Assembly: GCA_963728925.1 (NCBI GenBank)
Contig: CAVSMB010000023.1
Location: 1 to 64,000, forward strand
Length of the DNA stretch: 64,000 nucleotides
Reading direction: 5' to 3'
Source of the DNA: JBBPZA01 sp963728925
GTDB lineage: Bacteria; Actinomycetota; Thermoleophilia; Solirubrobacterales; Solirubrobacteraceae
A model generated the notes under the pieces. That model was not told the DNA's origin. It did no database searches and saw nothing but the letters and a program-made list of their open reading frames with translations. Shown here in pieces: positions 41,766 through 49,496 of this stretch (position 1 is the stretch's first letter; each line of letters begins with the position of its first letter). The position numbers and the translations under genes were made by a program.

Positions 41766-42782
41766 ATGATCGTAATGGGACTTGATCAGCACAGAGCGCA
41801 GATCACCGCCGACTGGCTGGAGACCGAGACCGGCGAGGTGAAGCGCGCGCGGGTGGCGCCGGCGGACCGTGCTGGCGTGCGCCGGTTCTTTGAGCGCTTC
41901 CGCGGCCACGAGCTCGAGGTCGCGCTCGAGGCGACGACCGGCTGGCGGTTCGTCGTTGAGGAGTTGCGCCGGATCGGCGCGGTCGTGCATCTGGCCGAGC
42001 CGGCCGAGACGGCGGGGCTGAGGGGCCCGAAGAAGCGCGCGAAGAATGATCGCGGCGACGCGCGGCACCTGCGCGAGCTCTTGATGATCAATCACCTGCC
42101 GGAGTCGTGGATCCCGCCTGATCACATCCTCGATCTGCGCGCGCGGGTCAGGCTGCGCCACGCGCTCGCCGAGCAGCGCTCGGAGTGGCAGCAGCGGATC
42201 CAGGCAACGCTCTATCACCATGGCTGCCCGCAGCGCCGCCAGTTGATGGTCGGCGACGGGCGCGAGTGGCTTCAGGCGCAGCCGCTGCCAGACAGCGCGC
42301 GCGAGCAGGTCACGGTGGCGGTTCAGATGATCGACGCGCTCGAGGCGCAGATCGCCCCACTGAACAAGGAGCTGCGCGCGTACGCTCGCCGCCAGGCGGG
42401 CGCCAAGGCGCTGATGGCGCACTACGGGATCGGCGAGCTGACCGCGGTCACGATCCTCGCCGAGCTCGGCGACTGCACCCGTTTCTCCTCCTCGCGGCAA
42501 GCGGTCCGTTACGCCGGGCTGGACATCACGGTGCATCAGTCCGATCAGCGCCGCGCGCCCGGGCATCTCTCCCGCCAGGGGCCGCCCGCGCTGCGGTGGG
42601 CGCTGTATGAGGCCGCGCAGGTCGCCAGACGCGGCGAGCGCAGCCCCGACCGCGAGTACTACCTCAAAACCAAGGAGCGGATCGGCGGCAACCGCGCGTG
42701 CCTGTCGGTCGCGCGCAAGCTGCTCAAGCGCTCCTACCACACGCTGCGCGAGCTGGGCGAGGAGGCACTCGCACCCGCATGA
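41766..42782 (+). CDS. IS110-family transposase (DEDD/serine)
   Basis: Predicted 338-residue transposase starting at the ATG nine bases after GAGGAGG. The RuvC-like N-domain has GLDQHRAQ (first Asp), VALEATTGW (Glu) and KNDRGDARHL (the Asp pair). The C-terminal Tnp_IS116/IS110/IS902 domain has LMAHYGIGELTAVTILAEL and FSSSRQAVRYAGLDITV with the candidate catalytic serine, followed by LSRQGPPALRWALYEAA. It looks intact. IS110 enzymes act with an element-encoded bridge RNA. Confidence 0.93.
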   Translation: MIVMGLDQHRAQITADWLETETGEVKRARVAPADRAGVRRFFERFRGHELEVALEATTGWRFVVEELRRIGAVVHLAEPAETAGLRGPKKRAKNDRGDARHLRELLMINHLPESWIPPDHILDLRARVRLRHALAEQRSEWQQRIQATLYHHGCPQRRQLMVGDGREWLQAQPLPDSAREQVTVAVQMIDALEAQIAPLNKELRAYARRQAGAKALMAHYGIGELTAVTILAELGDCTRFSSSRQAVRYAGLDITVHQSDQRRAPGHLSRQGPPALRWALYEAAQVARRGERSPDREYYLKTKERIGGNRACLSVARKLLKRSYHTLRELGEEALAPA

Positions 42783-43091
42783 GCCTCCCCGTGCGCGCCA
42801 CGCCCTTCGTCAAGCAGATGCACCGCGGCCAGCTCCCGGCAGTCTCCTGCCGCCACGCCCGCGTGGACGGCCTCGAAAGACCGAGCGGCCGCAACGCTTA
42901 CTCCAGCGGGATCACCCGATCAAACATCATGTCGCCGGCCCGGAAGCAGCCCGGGCCGCGGACCGAAGTAAGGCTGGACGCCCGCGCGCACACGACCCGC
43001 ACCAGCGACCGCACACGCGCGTCACCCGCCCACCGCAGCTCAACCCCGACAACCCCGGACCCTGCGCTAGACGCCGGATCCCTGCACAAGT
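42783..43091 (+). ncRNA. Candidate bridge RNA region of the IS110-type element
   Basis: The 309-bp non-coding right end follows the transposase stop. In the IS1111 subgroup the long end encoding the bridge RNA is, to my knowledge, on this side of the gene. The stretch has no plausible gene and is rich in short inverted motifs. No fold was computed, so this is position-based inference only. Confidence 0.35.
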
Positions 43092-43534
43092 AAGGAGACA
43101 CCCTGCTCGCGCAGCAGCGCGCGCAGCCCCTCATGGCTGATGTCCTCGACCACCCCCTCGGCGACGAGAAAGTCGGCCAACTTGGCCAGACTCCACGTCG
43201 AGAACGGCAGATCGTGATCGACAGGTCGCGACAGCGCGATCTTCTTGATCTGCTGGCGCTCGGGCAGCGTGAACGTCGGCGGGCGCCCACCCCGGTAGCG
43301 CGGATAGAGCACGTCAAAGCCGTCGGCGTTGAAGTTGTTGATGACGTCACGCACGCGGTCGGCACTCGTGAACGTCACCTCGGCGATCCGGGCGGCGTCC
43401 ATCCCCTGAGCCGACAGCAAAATCATCTGCGCGCGACGCCACGTGACCACCGAGCCGCTGCTCCGGCGCACGATCCGAAGCAGCCGGTTGCCCTCCTCGT
43501 TGCTGATCGCCCGTACCCGCACCTTCGCCGCCAT
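43092..43534 (-). pseudogene. IS630 transposase, N-terminal (helix-turn-helix) half
   Basis: Starts ATG (MAAKVRVRAISNEEGNRLL). It holds the paired helix-turn-helix domains: WRRAQMILLSAQGMDAARIAEV, RVRDVINNFNADGFDVLYPR, GGRPPTFTLPERQQIKKIAL and WSLAKLADFLVAEGVVEDIS. Similarity ends at LREQGVS, where the IS110-type element begins. The other half lies at 41000-41681. Confidence 0.9.
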
Positions 43535-43630
43535 GATCGCTCCCCGCGCCGCCCACCGGACAACACGGGGATTCGCGATCCATAACAACGACCCCTCCCG
43601 GCAACGAGGCGAACGTTGCCGGTCACGGCA

Positions 43631-43828
43631 CTAGTCGTGCGATCGCGTCAGGTACGCAAAGCGCGGGTCGCTCAGACCAACCGCGCCTGGTTTGGGCCGC
43701 ATGCCGTCCGCCCGCCGGTCGCTCAGTCCTTGTTGAGCATCGATCGCCGGCAAGCGCCGGCGTGAGCCGCGCGCACGGTTAAGCTCGTCTCGCCTGCGCG
43801 CTGCGCTGTCCTGTCTCCTTGGCGTCAT
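43631..43828 (-). CDS. Small basic hypothetical protein, stop codon at the IS630 insertion point
   Basis: Predicted 65 residues (MTPRRQDSAARRRDELNR...FAYLTRSHD). AAAGGAG precedes the ATG at 43828 by seven bases, a good ribosome site; the ATG at 43834 is too close to it. The stop TAG is made from the TA target duplication plus one base, and the same stop would have existed before insertion (the far flank also supplies G). So the element landed in the stop codon and kept it. Arg-rich, no family recognised. Confidence 0.45.
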   Translation of the reverse strand: MTPRRQDSAARRRDELNRARGSRRRLPAIDAQQGLSDRRADGMRPKPGAVGLSDPRFAYLTRSHD

Positions 43829-43834
43829 CGTCAT

Positions 43835-44147
43835 ACTCCTTTCCGTCCTCTGTGGGGTGCGCGCCGAAGGAAGAGGGCGAGGATCCCCGGGCGGTCAGTC
43901 AGATAGGGACGCGACCACCGGGCCGGTGGGCTAACGCCCGCAGAAGTACGGCACCGACCCCGCAGCCCAAACCAGGAACCCCCGCCGCTCGCCTCGTGAC
44001 GCAGGTCGCGCCGTCTATGCATCCGGGCTGGGCTGAGGATTCTGGCCGCGGGGCCAGCCCGTGTTCGACTGTACTCCCTGTGGACTTCCCCCGCTTCGGT
44101 GGACACGGGGTGATTAGGCGGCGAGCGCCGCTGTTGTCGTGATCCTT
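43835..44147. other. Non-coding right arm of the inserted segment
   Basis: No convincing gene. It borders repeat copy B. Near the junction GTGGACTTCCCCC and GGTGGACACGGGG are similar short blocks that might be the end of another insertion sequence; I could not identify it. The minus-strand frame entering from the GT2 fragment runs on here to 43899 as unrelated sequence. Confidence 0.35.
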
Positions 44148-44276
44148 CACAACGATGATCTCGTGCTGGTGCGCCGCGAGCTCCGCAGCGCGGTGCGCTT
44201 CCAGGATGGCCGTCGCGACGTTGTCCGCTTCGTTGAGGCACGGGAGCACGACAGTGAGGCCGGCGATCTTGGTCAT
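44148..44276 (-). pseudogene. GT2 glycosyltransferase, first 43 codons only (copy B)
   Basis: Reads MTKIAGLTVVLPCLNEADNV through AAHQHEIIVV exactly as in the intact gene at 35449-36168, then departs at the repeat edge just before the DDGS nucleotide motif. Not functional. Its promoter region is included in the repeat. Confidence 0.92.
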
Positions 44277-44345
44277 GGGACCATCGTGCGCGAGTGCCCG
44301 TTCGTCCAGGTTGGTCGAGTGTTGGCGTTCGGTTGACGCGAGCGC

Positions 44346-45674
44346 TCACGTCACCACCGTCCAGATGAACGGCACTCGCGTCGCGACCACGTACGTCGTG
44401 AAGCCGAGCGTCGCGAGAGCGAGGCGACGCTCCGCCCCGAGCGCGGCGAGCGGCAGCACCCAGACCAGGTACCAGGGCAGCAGCCACGACGTGGTAATCA
44501 GCAGCGTGAGCGTGGCCCAGCCGGCGGCGGAGATCCAGTCCGCGCCCCGGATGGTGCGGACGAGCGTCGCCACGACGACGCCGGCGAGCAGGACGGCGCA
44601 GGCGATCCGCATGCCGCTCGCTGCGGACGGCGCGTCGGCGGCGATGGTCAGCGCGCCGGGGAGGCTGTGGGTGGCGAGCGCGTCCTGCTGGTGAACGACC
44701 TGGCGTGCGAAGTCGGCCGCGTGGCCGCCGAAGCCGGCGAGCGCGACCGCGGCTGCGGCGAGCGACGCGAGGAGCGCCCCGCTGAGCATCCGCCGCCGCG
44801 CCGCCTGCGGGGCGCCGGCGACCATGTAGGGCAGCAGGAGGATGGCCGACGCCTTCACCCCCGCCCCGGCGGCGAGCGTCCCCGCGCCCGCGCGAGCGCG
44901 TCCGGTGACGACGAAGGTGATCGCGGCGACCTCGAGGAGCACGAGCGCGAGGTCGTTGTGGGCGCCTCCGACGGCGAAGAGCAGCAGGACCGGGTTGAGC
45001 CCGACGAAAGCGGCCGCCGCCGCCGGCGGGCGCCCGAGCCGTTCGGCCAGGCGCCAGGTGAGCGCGACCACGCCCAGGCTGCACGCGACGACGAGCAGCT
45101 TGATGGCCCACAGCGCTCCCCCGATCCCCAACGGCACGAGCGCGTAGGTGGCGATCGTGAACAGCGGCCCGTACGGGCTCGGGACGTCATGCCAGAGGAC
45201 GAACGGGCGGATCGCGTCGGTGGGCGCTGCGGCGGCGCCGTGCACGTAGGGGTCGATGCCGTGGACGCCTAGCCGGGCGTAGCCGAGGTAGCCCATGACG
45301 TCGCCGGACAGCAGCGGCGGCGCGAGCAGGAGCACGCCGTGGGCGGCGACGATCGCCGCCACCACGACGCGCGCTGAGAGCACGGGGGCGGCCCACAGCG
45401 CAGCGAGATACCCGCCGAGGATCGCCAGCACCAGGACGCCGTAGGCGGTCGTGTCGAGGCCCGGTCCCGCCGGCAGCGGCCCCGACAGCCACCCCGGCCA
45501 GCCGCCGCGGCCGGCGGGCACGAGGAAGGACGGGGCCGCGGCCGCCGCGGTCGCGATCGCGGCGGTGCCGGCGACGATGGTCACGAGGCCGGTCGCGCCC
45601 GCGAGGCGCCGACCGGTGGTGGGCCACCCGAATGTGAGGGCTCCGCCCGCCGGTGGGCGCGGGACTGCAGGCAA
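44346..45674 (-). CDS. MptB/GT87-like mannosyltransferase, copy B
   Basis: Identical in translation to the gene at 36238-37566, including the donor-site loop SGDVMGYLGYARLGVHGIDPY. Complete, so the cell carries two equal genes. Copy B has lost its GT2 neighbour and depends on whatever promoter lies in the repeat. Start uncertain (TTG in the longest reading). Confidence 0.83.
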   Translation of the reverse strand: MPAVPRPPAGGALTFGWPTTGRRLAGATGLVTIVAGTAAIATAAAAAPSFLVPAGRGGWPGWLSGPLPAGPGLDTTAYGVLVLAILGGYLAALWAAPVLSARVVVAAIVAAHGVLLLAPPLLSGDVMGYLGYARLGVHGIDPYVHGAAAAPTDAIRPFVLWHDVPSPYGPLFTIATYALVPLGIGGALWAIKLLVVACSLGVVALTWRLAERLGRPPAAAAAFVGLNPVLLLFAVGGAHNDLALVLLEVAAITFVVTGRARAGAGTLAAGAGVKASAILLLPYMVAGAPQAARRRMLSGALLASLAAAAVALAGFGGHAADFARQVVHQQDALATHSLPGALTIAADAPSAASGMRIACAVLLAGVVVATLVRTIRGADWISAAGWATLTLLITTSWLLPWYLVWVLPLAALGAERRLALATLGFTTYVVATRVPFIWTVVT

Positions 45675-45792
45675 AGCGTCGATGCCTCGCAGTGTCTTCT
45701 CGCTGGGTGAGCGTGGGATGAGGCCAGCGGGGCTGCGGGCGCACGACCGCCGCTCTCATCAGACGTTCACGTGCCGGCGCCAGACTGCCGGC

Positions 45793-46549
45793 ATGCGCGT
45801 CTTGGTCGTCGAGGATGAGCCGCGCATGGCGCAGCTCATCAAGGGCTCGCTGACGCGGAGCGGGGTGGCCGCGGACGTCGCGGACAGCGGGGAGGAGGCG
45901 TTGTGCAGGGCGCAGAGCGTCGACTACGACGGGATCGTCCTCGACGTGATGTTGCCCGGGATGTCGGGCTTTGCAGCGTGCAGGGCGCTGCGGGAGCACG
46001 GCCTCTGGTCGCCGGTCCTCATGCTGACCGCCCGAGAGTCCGTCGAGGACCGCGTCGCGCTTCGCGGTCGCAGATCTGGTCGGCAGCGTGCGCAACCGCT
46101 TCGCGTCGGCGCGCGGCCGACGAGGGGCGGCCGCTCGAGGTCGACGCGCCGCCTGGACTCACGATCGACGGGACAGGTTGCGCCTCGAGCAGGCGCTCGC
46201 GAATCTCGTCGGGAACGCGTTGCGCCACGGTGCGGGCGCCGTGCGGATCGAGGCTCGCGACGCCGGGCGGCTCGAGCTGTCGGTCAGCGACGAAGGCCCG
46301 GGATTCCCCGCGGAGTTCCTGCCGCGGGCCTTCGACCGGTTCAGCCGCGCGAGCGAGGCCACGCAGGCAAGGGAACGGCTCTCGGCCTGGCCATCGTCGA
46401 CGCGATCGCCCGCGCTCACGGGGGGGCTCGCCGAAGCGGCGAACCGTCGCGAGGGCGCCGAGGTCCGGCTCACCCTGCCTCAGGAGAGCCTCCCCGACGT
46501 GGGGCGCACCGACGGCCCGGGTGCAACGTGTCTGAGCAGGCCTGCGTGA
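45793..46549 (+). pseudogene. Response regulator/histidine kinase deletion fusion, decayed
   Basis: Begins as the same receiver as at 37685 (ATG 45793) but jumps at 46060, after ESVEDRVA, into the C-terminal half of a histidine kinase. The kinase pieces lie in at least three frames: FAVADLVGSVRNRFAS, then GRPLEVDAPPGLTIDG, then LRLEQALANLVGNALRHG and SDEGPGFPAEFLPRAFDRF, then GTALGLAIVDAIARAHGG, then EGAEVRLTLPQ. Missing are the regulator's DNA-binding domain and the kinase's sensor and HisKA domain. It marks the original right-hand neighbour of the regulator: a kinase gene. Confidence 0.85.
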
Positions 46550-46561
46550 GCCGTGACGCGG

Positions 46562-46810
46562 TCACAGCCCGGCGACACGGTGCTCGCCACTCGAGGGCCC
46601 GCTCTGGAACCACGCGAAGACGAGCGCGAAGACGCCGAGCAGCGCGGCGGCGATCCCGTGCTTGACGTGGTGGTGGCTGGAGCCGGCCTCGTGGCCGGGA
46701 AGGAAGGAGGGCAGGCTCGAGGCGGGCTCGAGGAGGTAGAGCGCCGCCAGGGCGAGCAGGGCGATGCCGACGATGACGGTGGGGAGGATGAGCGCAGGGC
46801 GCTTGGTCAT
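46562..46810 (-). CDS. Small two-helix membrane protein with a His-rich loop
   Basis: Predicted 82 residues: helix 1 LILPTVIVGIALLALAALYLL, a loop with GHEAGSSHHHVKHG, helix 2 IAAALLGVFALVFAWFQSG, polar end. A GGAG-type site precedes the ATG. It lies 15 bases downstream of uppP in the same direction and is probably co-transcribed. The histidines could bind a metal; no family name recognised. Confidence 0.6.
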   Translation of the reverse strand: MTKRPALILPTVIVGIALLALAALYLLEPASSLPSFLPGHEAGSSHHHVKHGIAAALLGVFALVFAWFQSGPSSGEHRVAGL

Positions 46811-46825
46811 GGATGGACTCCGTTC

Positions 46826-47698
46826 CTAGGTGACGGCGAAGCCGACGGTGAGCAGGATGCCGGCCACCAGGCAGTAGACGGCGAACGGCGTGAGCGTGTT
46901 GGTCTCGAAGAAGCGCATGAGGAAGCGGACGGCCAGGTAGGCGGTCACCCCGGCGCACAGCGCGCCGAGCGCCGCCTGGCCGCGCAGCCCGTCGCCCCGG
47001 GAGCCGAGCAGGTCGGGGAGCTTGAGCGCCGCGGCGGCGCCGATGATCGGCGTGGCGAGCAGGAAGGCGAAGCGCGCCGCGTCCTCGTTGGACAGCCCGG
47101 CGACGAGGCCGCCGCCCATCGTGGCGCCTGAGCGCGAGAAGCCAGGCAGCAGGGCGATGGCCTGCGCGGCGCCGACCCCCACAGCCTCGCGGAAGGTCAG
47201 CCGGGAGGCGACGCGCGCGTCGGCGTCGGGCAGCAGCGGGTCCGGGCCCGGCGCGCGGCGGCGCAGCCGCTCGGCGCCGAAGAGGAGCAGGCCGTTGCAG
47301 GCGAGGAAGATGGCGGCCGACTCGGGCGAGGCGAAGACCGAGCGCAGGGCGTGCTCGAGCATCAGGCCGAGGATCCCGGCCGGAATGGTGGCGGCGATCA
47401 AGAGCCAGCCCAGCTTGGCGTCGGTGTCCCCAGGCTGGATCTCGCGCGCCTTGAGCGAGCGGACGACGCCTCGGGCGATCCGCACCCAGTCGCGCCAGAA
47501 GAAGCCGAGCAGCACCACGGCTGTGGCCAGGTGGGTGGCGACCAGGAAGGTGAGGAACGAGTCGTCGTTCTGCTGGATGTCCCAGCCCAGCAGCCGCGGC
47601 AGGATGACGCTGTGCCCGAGGCTCGAGACGGGGAAGAGCTCGGACGCACCCTGGAGCAGGCCGAGGACGATGGCCTGGAGGTAGGTGATGGCGCGCAT
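46826..47698 (-). CDS. uppP: Undecaprenyl-diphosphate phosphatase UppP (BacA)
   Basis: Predicted 290-residue membrane phosphatase that recycles undecaprenyl pyrophosphate. Motif 1 reads LLQGASELFPVSSLGHSVIL (the family's E-x-x-P-[IV]-SS-x-GH, with LF for FL) and motif 2 is LLPGFSRSGATMGGGL with the essential Ser/Arg. About eight helices. Bacitracin tolerance is a known side effect of the family. Starts 88 bases from the divergent response regulator, whose operator-like inverted repeat lies in between. Confidence 0.93.
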   Translation of the reverse strand: MRAITYLQAIVLGLLQGASELFPVSSLGHSVILPRLLGWDIQQNDDSFLTFLVATHLATAVVLLGFFWRDWVRIARGVVRSLKAREIQPGDTDAKLGWLLIAATIPAGILGLMLEHALRSVFASPESAAIFLACNGLLLFGAERLRRRAPGPDPLLPDADARVASRLTFREAVGVGAAQAIALLPGFSRSGATMGGGLVAGLSNEDAARFAFLLATPIIGAAAALKLPDLLGSRGDGLRGQAALGALCAGVTAYLAVRFLMRFFETNTLTPFAVYCLVAGILLTVGFAVT

Positions 47699-47722
47699 CG
47701 TGGCCGGGGCTCATGAGGCTGG

Positions 47723-47764
47723 GATGAGAAGGCAGCCCGCGCGCCGCCTCATGCGCTTCTCATC
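47723..47764. promoter_or_regulatory. Inverted repeat GATGAGAAG...CTTCTCATC between uppP and a response regulator
   Basis: Perfect 9-base half-sites at 47723-47731 and 47756-47764, 24 bases apart; TCATGAGG and CCTCATG between and beside them add further similar hexamers. CACACT lies seven bases before the regulator's GTG. Probable binding region for the regulator controlling itself and uppP. Confidence 0.5.
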
Positions 47765-47786
47765 TCCGTCGCCCACACTGTCGGCT

Positions 47787-48482
47787 GTGCGCATCCTCGT
47801 CGTGGAGGACGAAGTCAAGATGGCCGCGCTCATCCGGCGCGGGCTGCGCTCGGACGGCATGAGCGCCGACGTCGCCAGCAAGGGCGAGGACGCGCTGTGG
47901 ATGGCCGGCGCGACCGACTACGACGCGATCGTCCTCGATGTCATGCTGCCCGGCCTCGACGGCTTCGACGTCTGCCGGCGGCTGCGCGACGACGGCGTGT
48001 GGGCTCCGGTCCTCATGCTCACCGCCCGGGACGCCATTGAAGACCGCGTCGAGGGGCTCGACACCGGCGCCGACGACTACCTGACCAAGCCGTTCTCGTT
48101 CGCCGAGCTCGCCGCGCGGCTTCGCGCGCTCGGCCGGCGCGGCCCGGTGGAGCGCCCGACGGTGCTGCAGGCCGGCGACCTGCACCTCGACCCCTCGGCC
48201 CGCCGCGTGTGGCGCGGGGAGACCGACATCGCCCTGTCGGCGCGCGAGTACGCGCTGCTCGAGACCTTCATGCGCCGCGCGGGCCAGGTCCTCGACCGCT
48301 TCCAACTCCTCGAGCACGCGTGGGACTACGAGTACGAGAACCGCTCGAACGTCATCGACGTCTACGTGCGCTACCTGCGCGAGAAGGTCGACCGGCCCTT
48401 CGGCGTCGAGTCGATCGAGACCGTTCGCGGAGCCGGCTACCGGCTGCGCGCCGACGGCGGTCGGGTCGCGCGGCCGTCCTGA
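47787..48482 (+). CDS. OmpR/PhoB-type response regulator (no kinase beside it)
   Basis: Predicted 231-residue regulator: VVEDEVKM, phospho-Asp in AIVLDVMLPGLDG, MLTARDAIEDRVEGLDTGADDYLTKPFSFAELAARLRAL, winged helix (LSAREYALLETFM, NVIDVYVRYLREKVD) and ETVRGAGYRL. Close paralogue of the truncated regulators at 37685 and 45793. Start GTG chosen, preceded by CACACT at seven bases. No kinase follows; the next sequence is a decayed gene on the other strand, so the kinase may have been lost or lies elsewhere. Confidence 0.92.
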   Translation: MRILVVEDEVKMAALIRRGLRSDGMSADVASKGEDALWMAGATDYDAIVLDVMLPGLDGFDVCRRLRDDGVWAPVLMLTARDAIEDRVEGLDTGADDYLTKPFSFAELAARLRALGRRGPVERPTVLQAGDLHLDPSARRVWRGETDIALSAREYALLETFMRRAGQVLDRFQLLEHAWDYEYENRSNVIDVYVRYLREKVDRPFGVESIETVRGAGYRLRADGGRVARPS

Positions 48483-48490
48483 CGGGCCGT

Positions 48491-48900
48491 TCAGCCCACC
48501 CGCGTGACGTAGCGCTCATGGACCTCGGGCCAGCCGGGAGCGCTTCGAGGTCGGCCCGCTCTCCCTCGAGAGCGGCGGCGAGCGCGTCGAGGTGCCAGTG
48601 CCAGCCCGCGAGGACCTGGGTTCGAAACTCCTCCGGAAGCTCGAGCGTGCTCGTGAAGGTGAGCAAGGTGCCCTCGCCGTCGGGGCGCAGCTCCCAACGC
48701 AGGTCGCCGTGGAAGGTCGCCGCTCGTCCTGAGCAGCGTCGGGGGCTTAGGGGCCAGTTCGTAGACGCGCCGCTGGGCGTCCTTGCGAACGTGCACGAGC
48801 CCCGCGTCGCGAAGCACGCGCAGATGCTTGGACGTGCCGGGCTGGGAGAGCCCGACGCCCGCCACGAGCTCGCCGACCGCCCGCGCATACACGCGGTCTC
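48491..48900 (-). pseudogene. ArsR-type regulator/SRPBCC fusion, decayed
   Basis: One minus-strand frame gives the end of an ArsR winged helix (AVGELVAGVGLSQPGTSKHL, LRDAGLVHVRKDAQRRVYEL). A second frame gives an AHSA1/SRPBCC domain (LRWELRPDGEGTLLTFTSTL, QVLAGWHWHLDALAAALEGE), and the first frame supplies the end (GWPEVHERYV). The N-terminal part of the helix-turn-helix and a stretch in the middle are missing. Such ArsR-SRPBCC proteins are normal actinobacterial regulators, here inactivated. Confidence 0.65.
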
Positions 48901-49468
48901 ACTGCACGTCGGGCAGCTCCACGAGCGCGTGGCCGCGCACGTAGCGGATCCTGGTCGAGCCGAGGGCGGTGGCGGGCAGCGGGGGATAGGTGTGCCCGTG
49001 GAGGAGCAGCGCGGGCGCGACGCGCTCGACGTAGCCGCGCAGGCCGCGCAGGCCGACGTGCACCGGATCGTCGCGGTCGTCGTTGACGCCGAACGGGGGG
49101 CTGTGGGCGAGCAGCACGTCGACCGGCGACAGGCCCGCGAGCAGATCCTCCGCCTCCTCCTGGCTCCACGCCAGCCCGCTCCCCGGGCCAGTCCGCACCG
49201 ACCCGCCGAAGCCCGCGACCCGCAGGCCGAGCAGGTCGGCCGGCCGCAGGTGCACGTCCTCTATGCCCGGGGCGTCGAACTCGTCGCCCCGATCGTGGTT
49301 GCCGTGGACGCCGAGCTTGGGCCCGCCGAAGCGGGCGAGGGGAGCGAGCACGTCGCCCCGCAGGTCGCCGAGAACGAAGACCGCGTCCGGGCGGTGCTCC
49401 CCCAGCAGCAGCTCGAGTGGCACGTGGGGCGGCTCGTCGGCGAGCACCAGGGCGCGGGGGGCGGTCAT
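48899..49468 (-). CDS. Metallophosphoesterase
   Basis: Predicted 189-residue calcineurin-like phosphoesterase: LVLADEP (usual D-x-H altered to ADEP), VFVLGDLRGD (GDxxD), VHGNHDRGDE (GNHD), VLLAHSPPFG and LLHGHTYPP (GHTH-like, here GHTY). Three metal-binding blocks are standard; the first has lost the histidine, so activity may be reduced. The ATG giving MTAPRALVL was chosen. The upstream frame is open for another 57 codons but carries no family similarity. Confidence 0.75.
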   Translation of the reverse strand: MTAPRALVLADEPPHVPLELLLGEHRPDAVFVLGDLRGDVLAPLARFGGPKLGVHGNHDRGDEFDAPGIEDVHLRPADLLGLRVAGFGGSVRTGPGSGLAWSQEEAEDLLAGLSPVDVLLAHSPPFGVNDDRDDPVHVGLRGLRGYVERVAPALLLHGHTYPPLPATALGSTRIRYVRGHALVELPDVQ

Positions 49469-49496
49469 GCGGAGCGCCTGATCTTGCCCGTGCGGC

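Larger units (their letters stand above)
41682..43091 (+). mobile_element. IS110-family (IS1111-type) insertion sequence
   Basis: Boundaries were deduced by rejoining the IS630 transposase: flanks GCGTTGAAAG and AAGGAGACACC fuse to restore the reading frame, leaving about 1,410 bp. Near the ends TGTGCAGGGA (41688-41697) and its complement (43079-43088) form subterminal inverted repeats, the mark of the IS1111 subgroup. Left non-coding end about 84 bp, right end about 309 bp. Confidence 0.88.
40992..43631 (-). mobile_element. IS630-family insertion sequence interrupted by an IS110/IS1111-type element
   Basis: Both ends start GTGCCGTG, with about 30-bp imperfect terminal inverted repeats (40992-41021 and 43602-43631). 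TA dinucleotides flank the ends directly (40990-40991, 43632-43633), the expected IS630 target duplication. Inside is one transposase gene split by 1.41 kb of a second element. The transposase stop codon lies within the left terminal repeat. Confidence 0.92.
44148..46059. repeat. Long direct repeat, copy B (1,912 bp)
   Basis: Same orientation and apparently the same bases as 36040-37951. The left boundary cuts the GT2 gene after about 43 codons; the right boundary cuts the response regulator after ESVEDRVA. Beyond it lies kinase-derived sequence, not the regulator sequence seen in copy A. Confidence 0.93.

Noticed and set aside
44040..44147. End of a further insertion sequence (GTGGACTTCCCC...GGTGGACACGGGG)
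   Set aside because: The blocks are short and direct rather than inverted, with no transposase nearby, so they are recorded only as a possibility.
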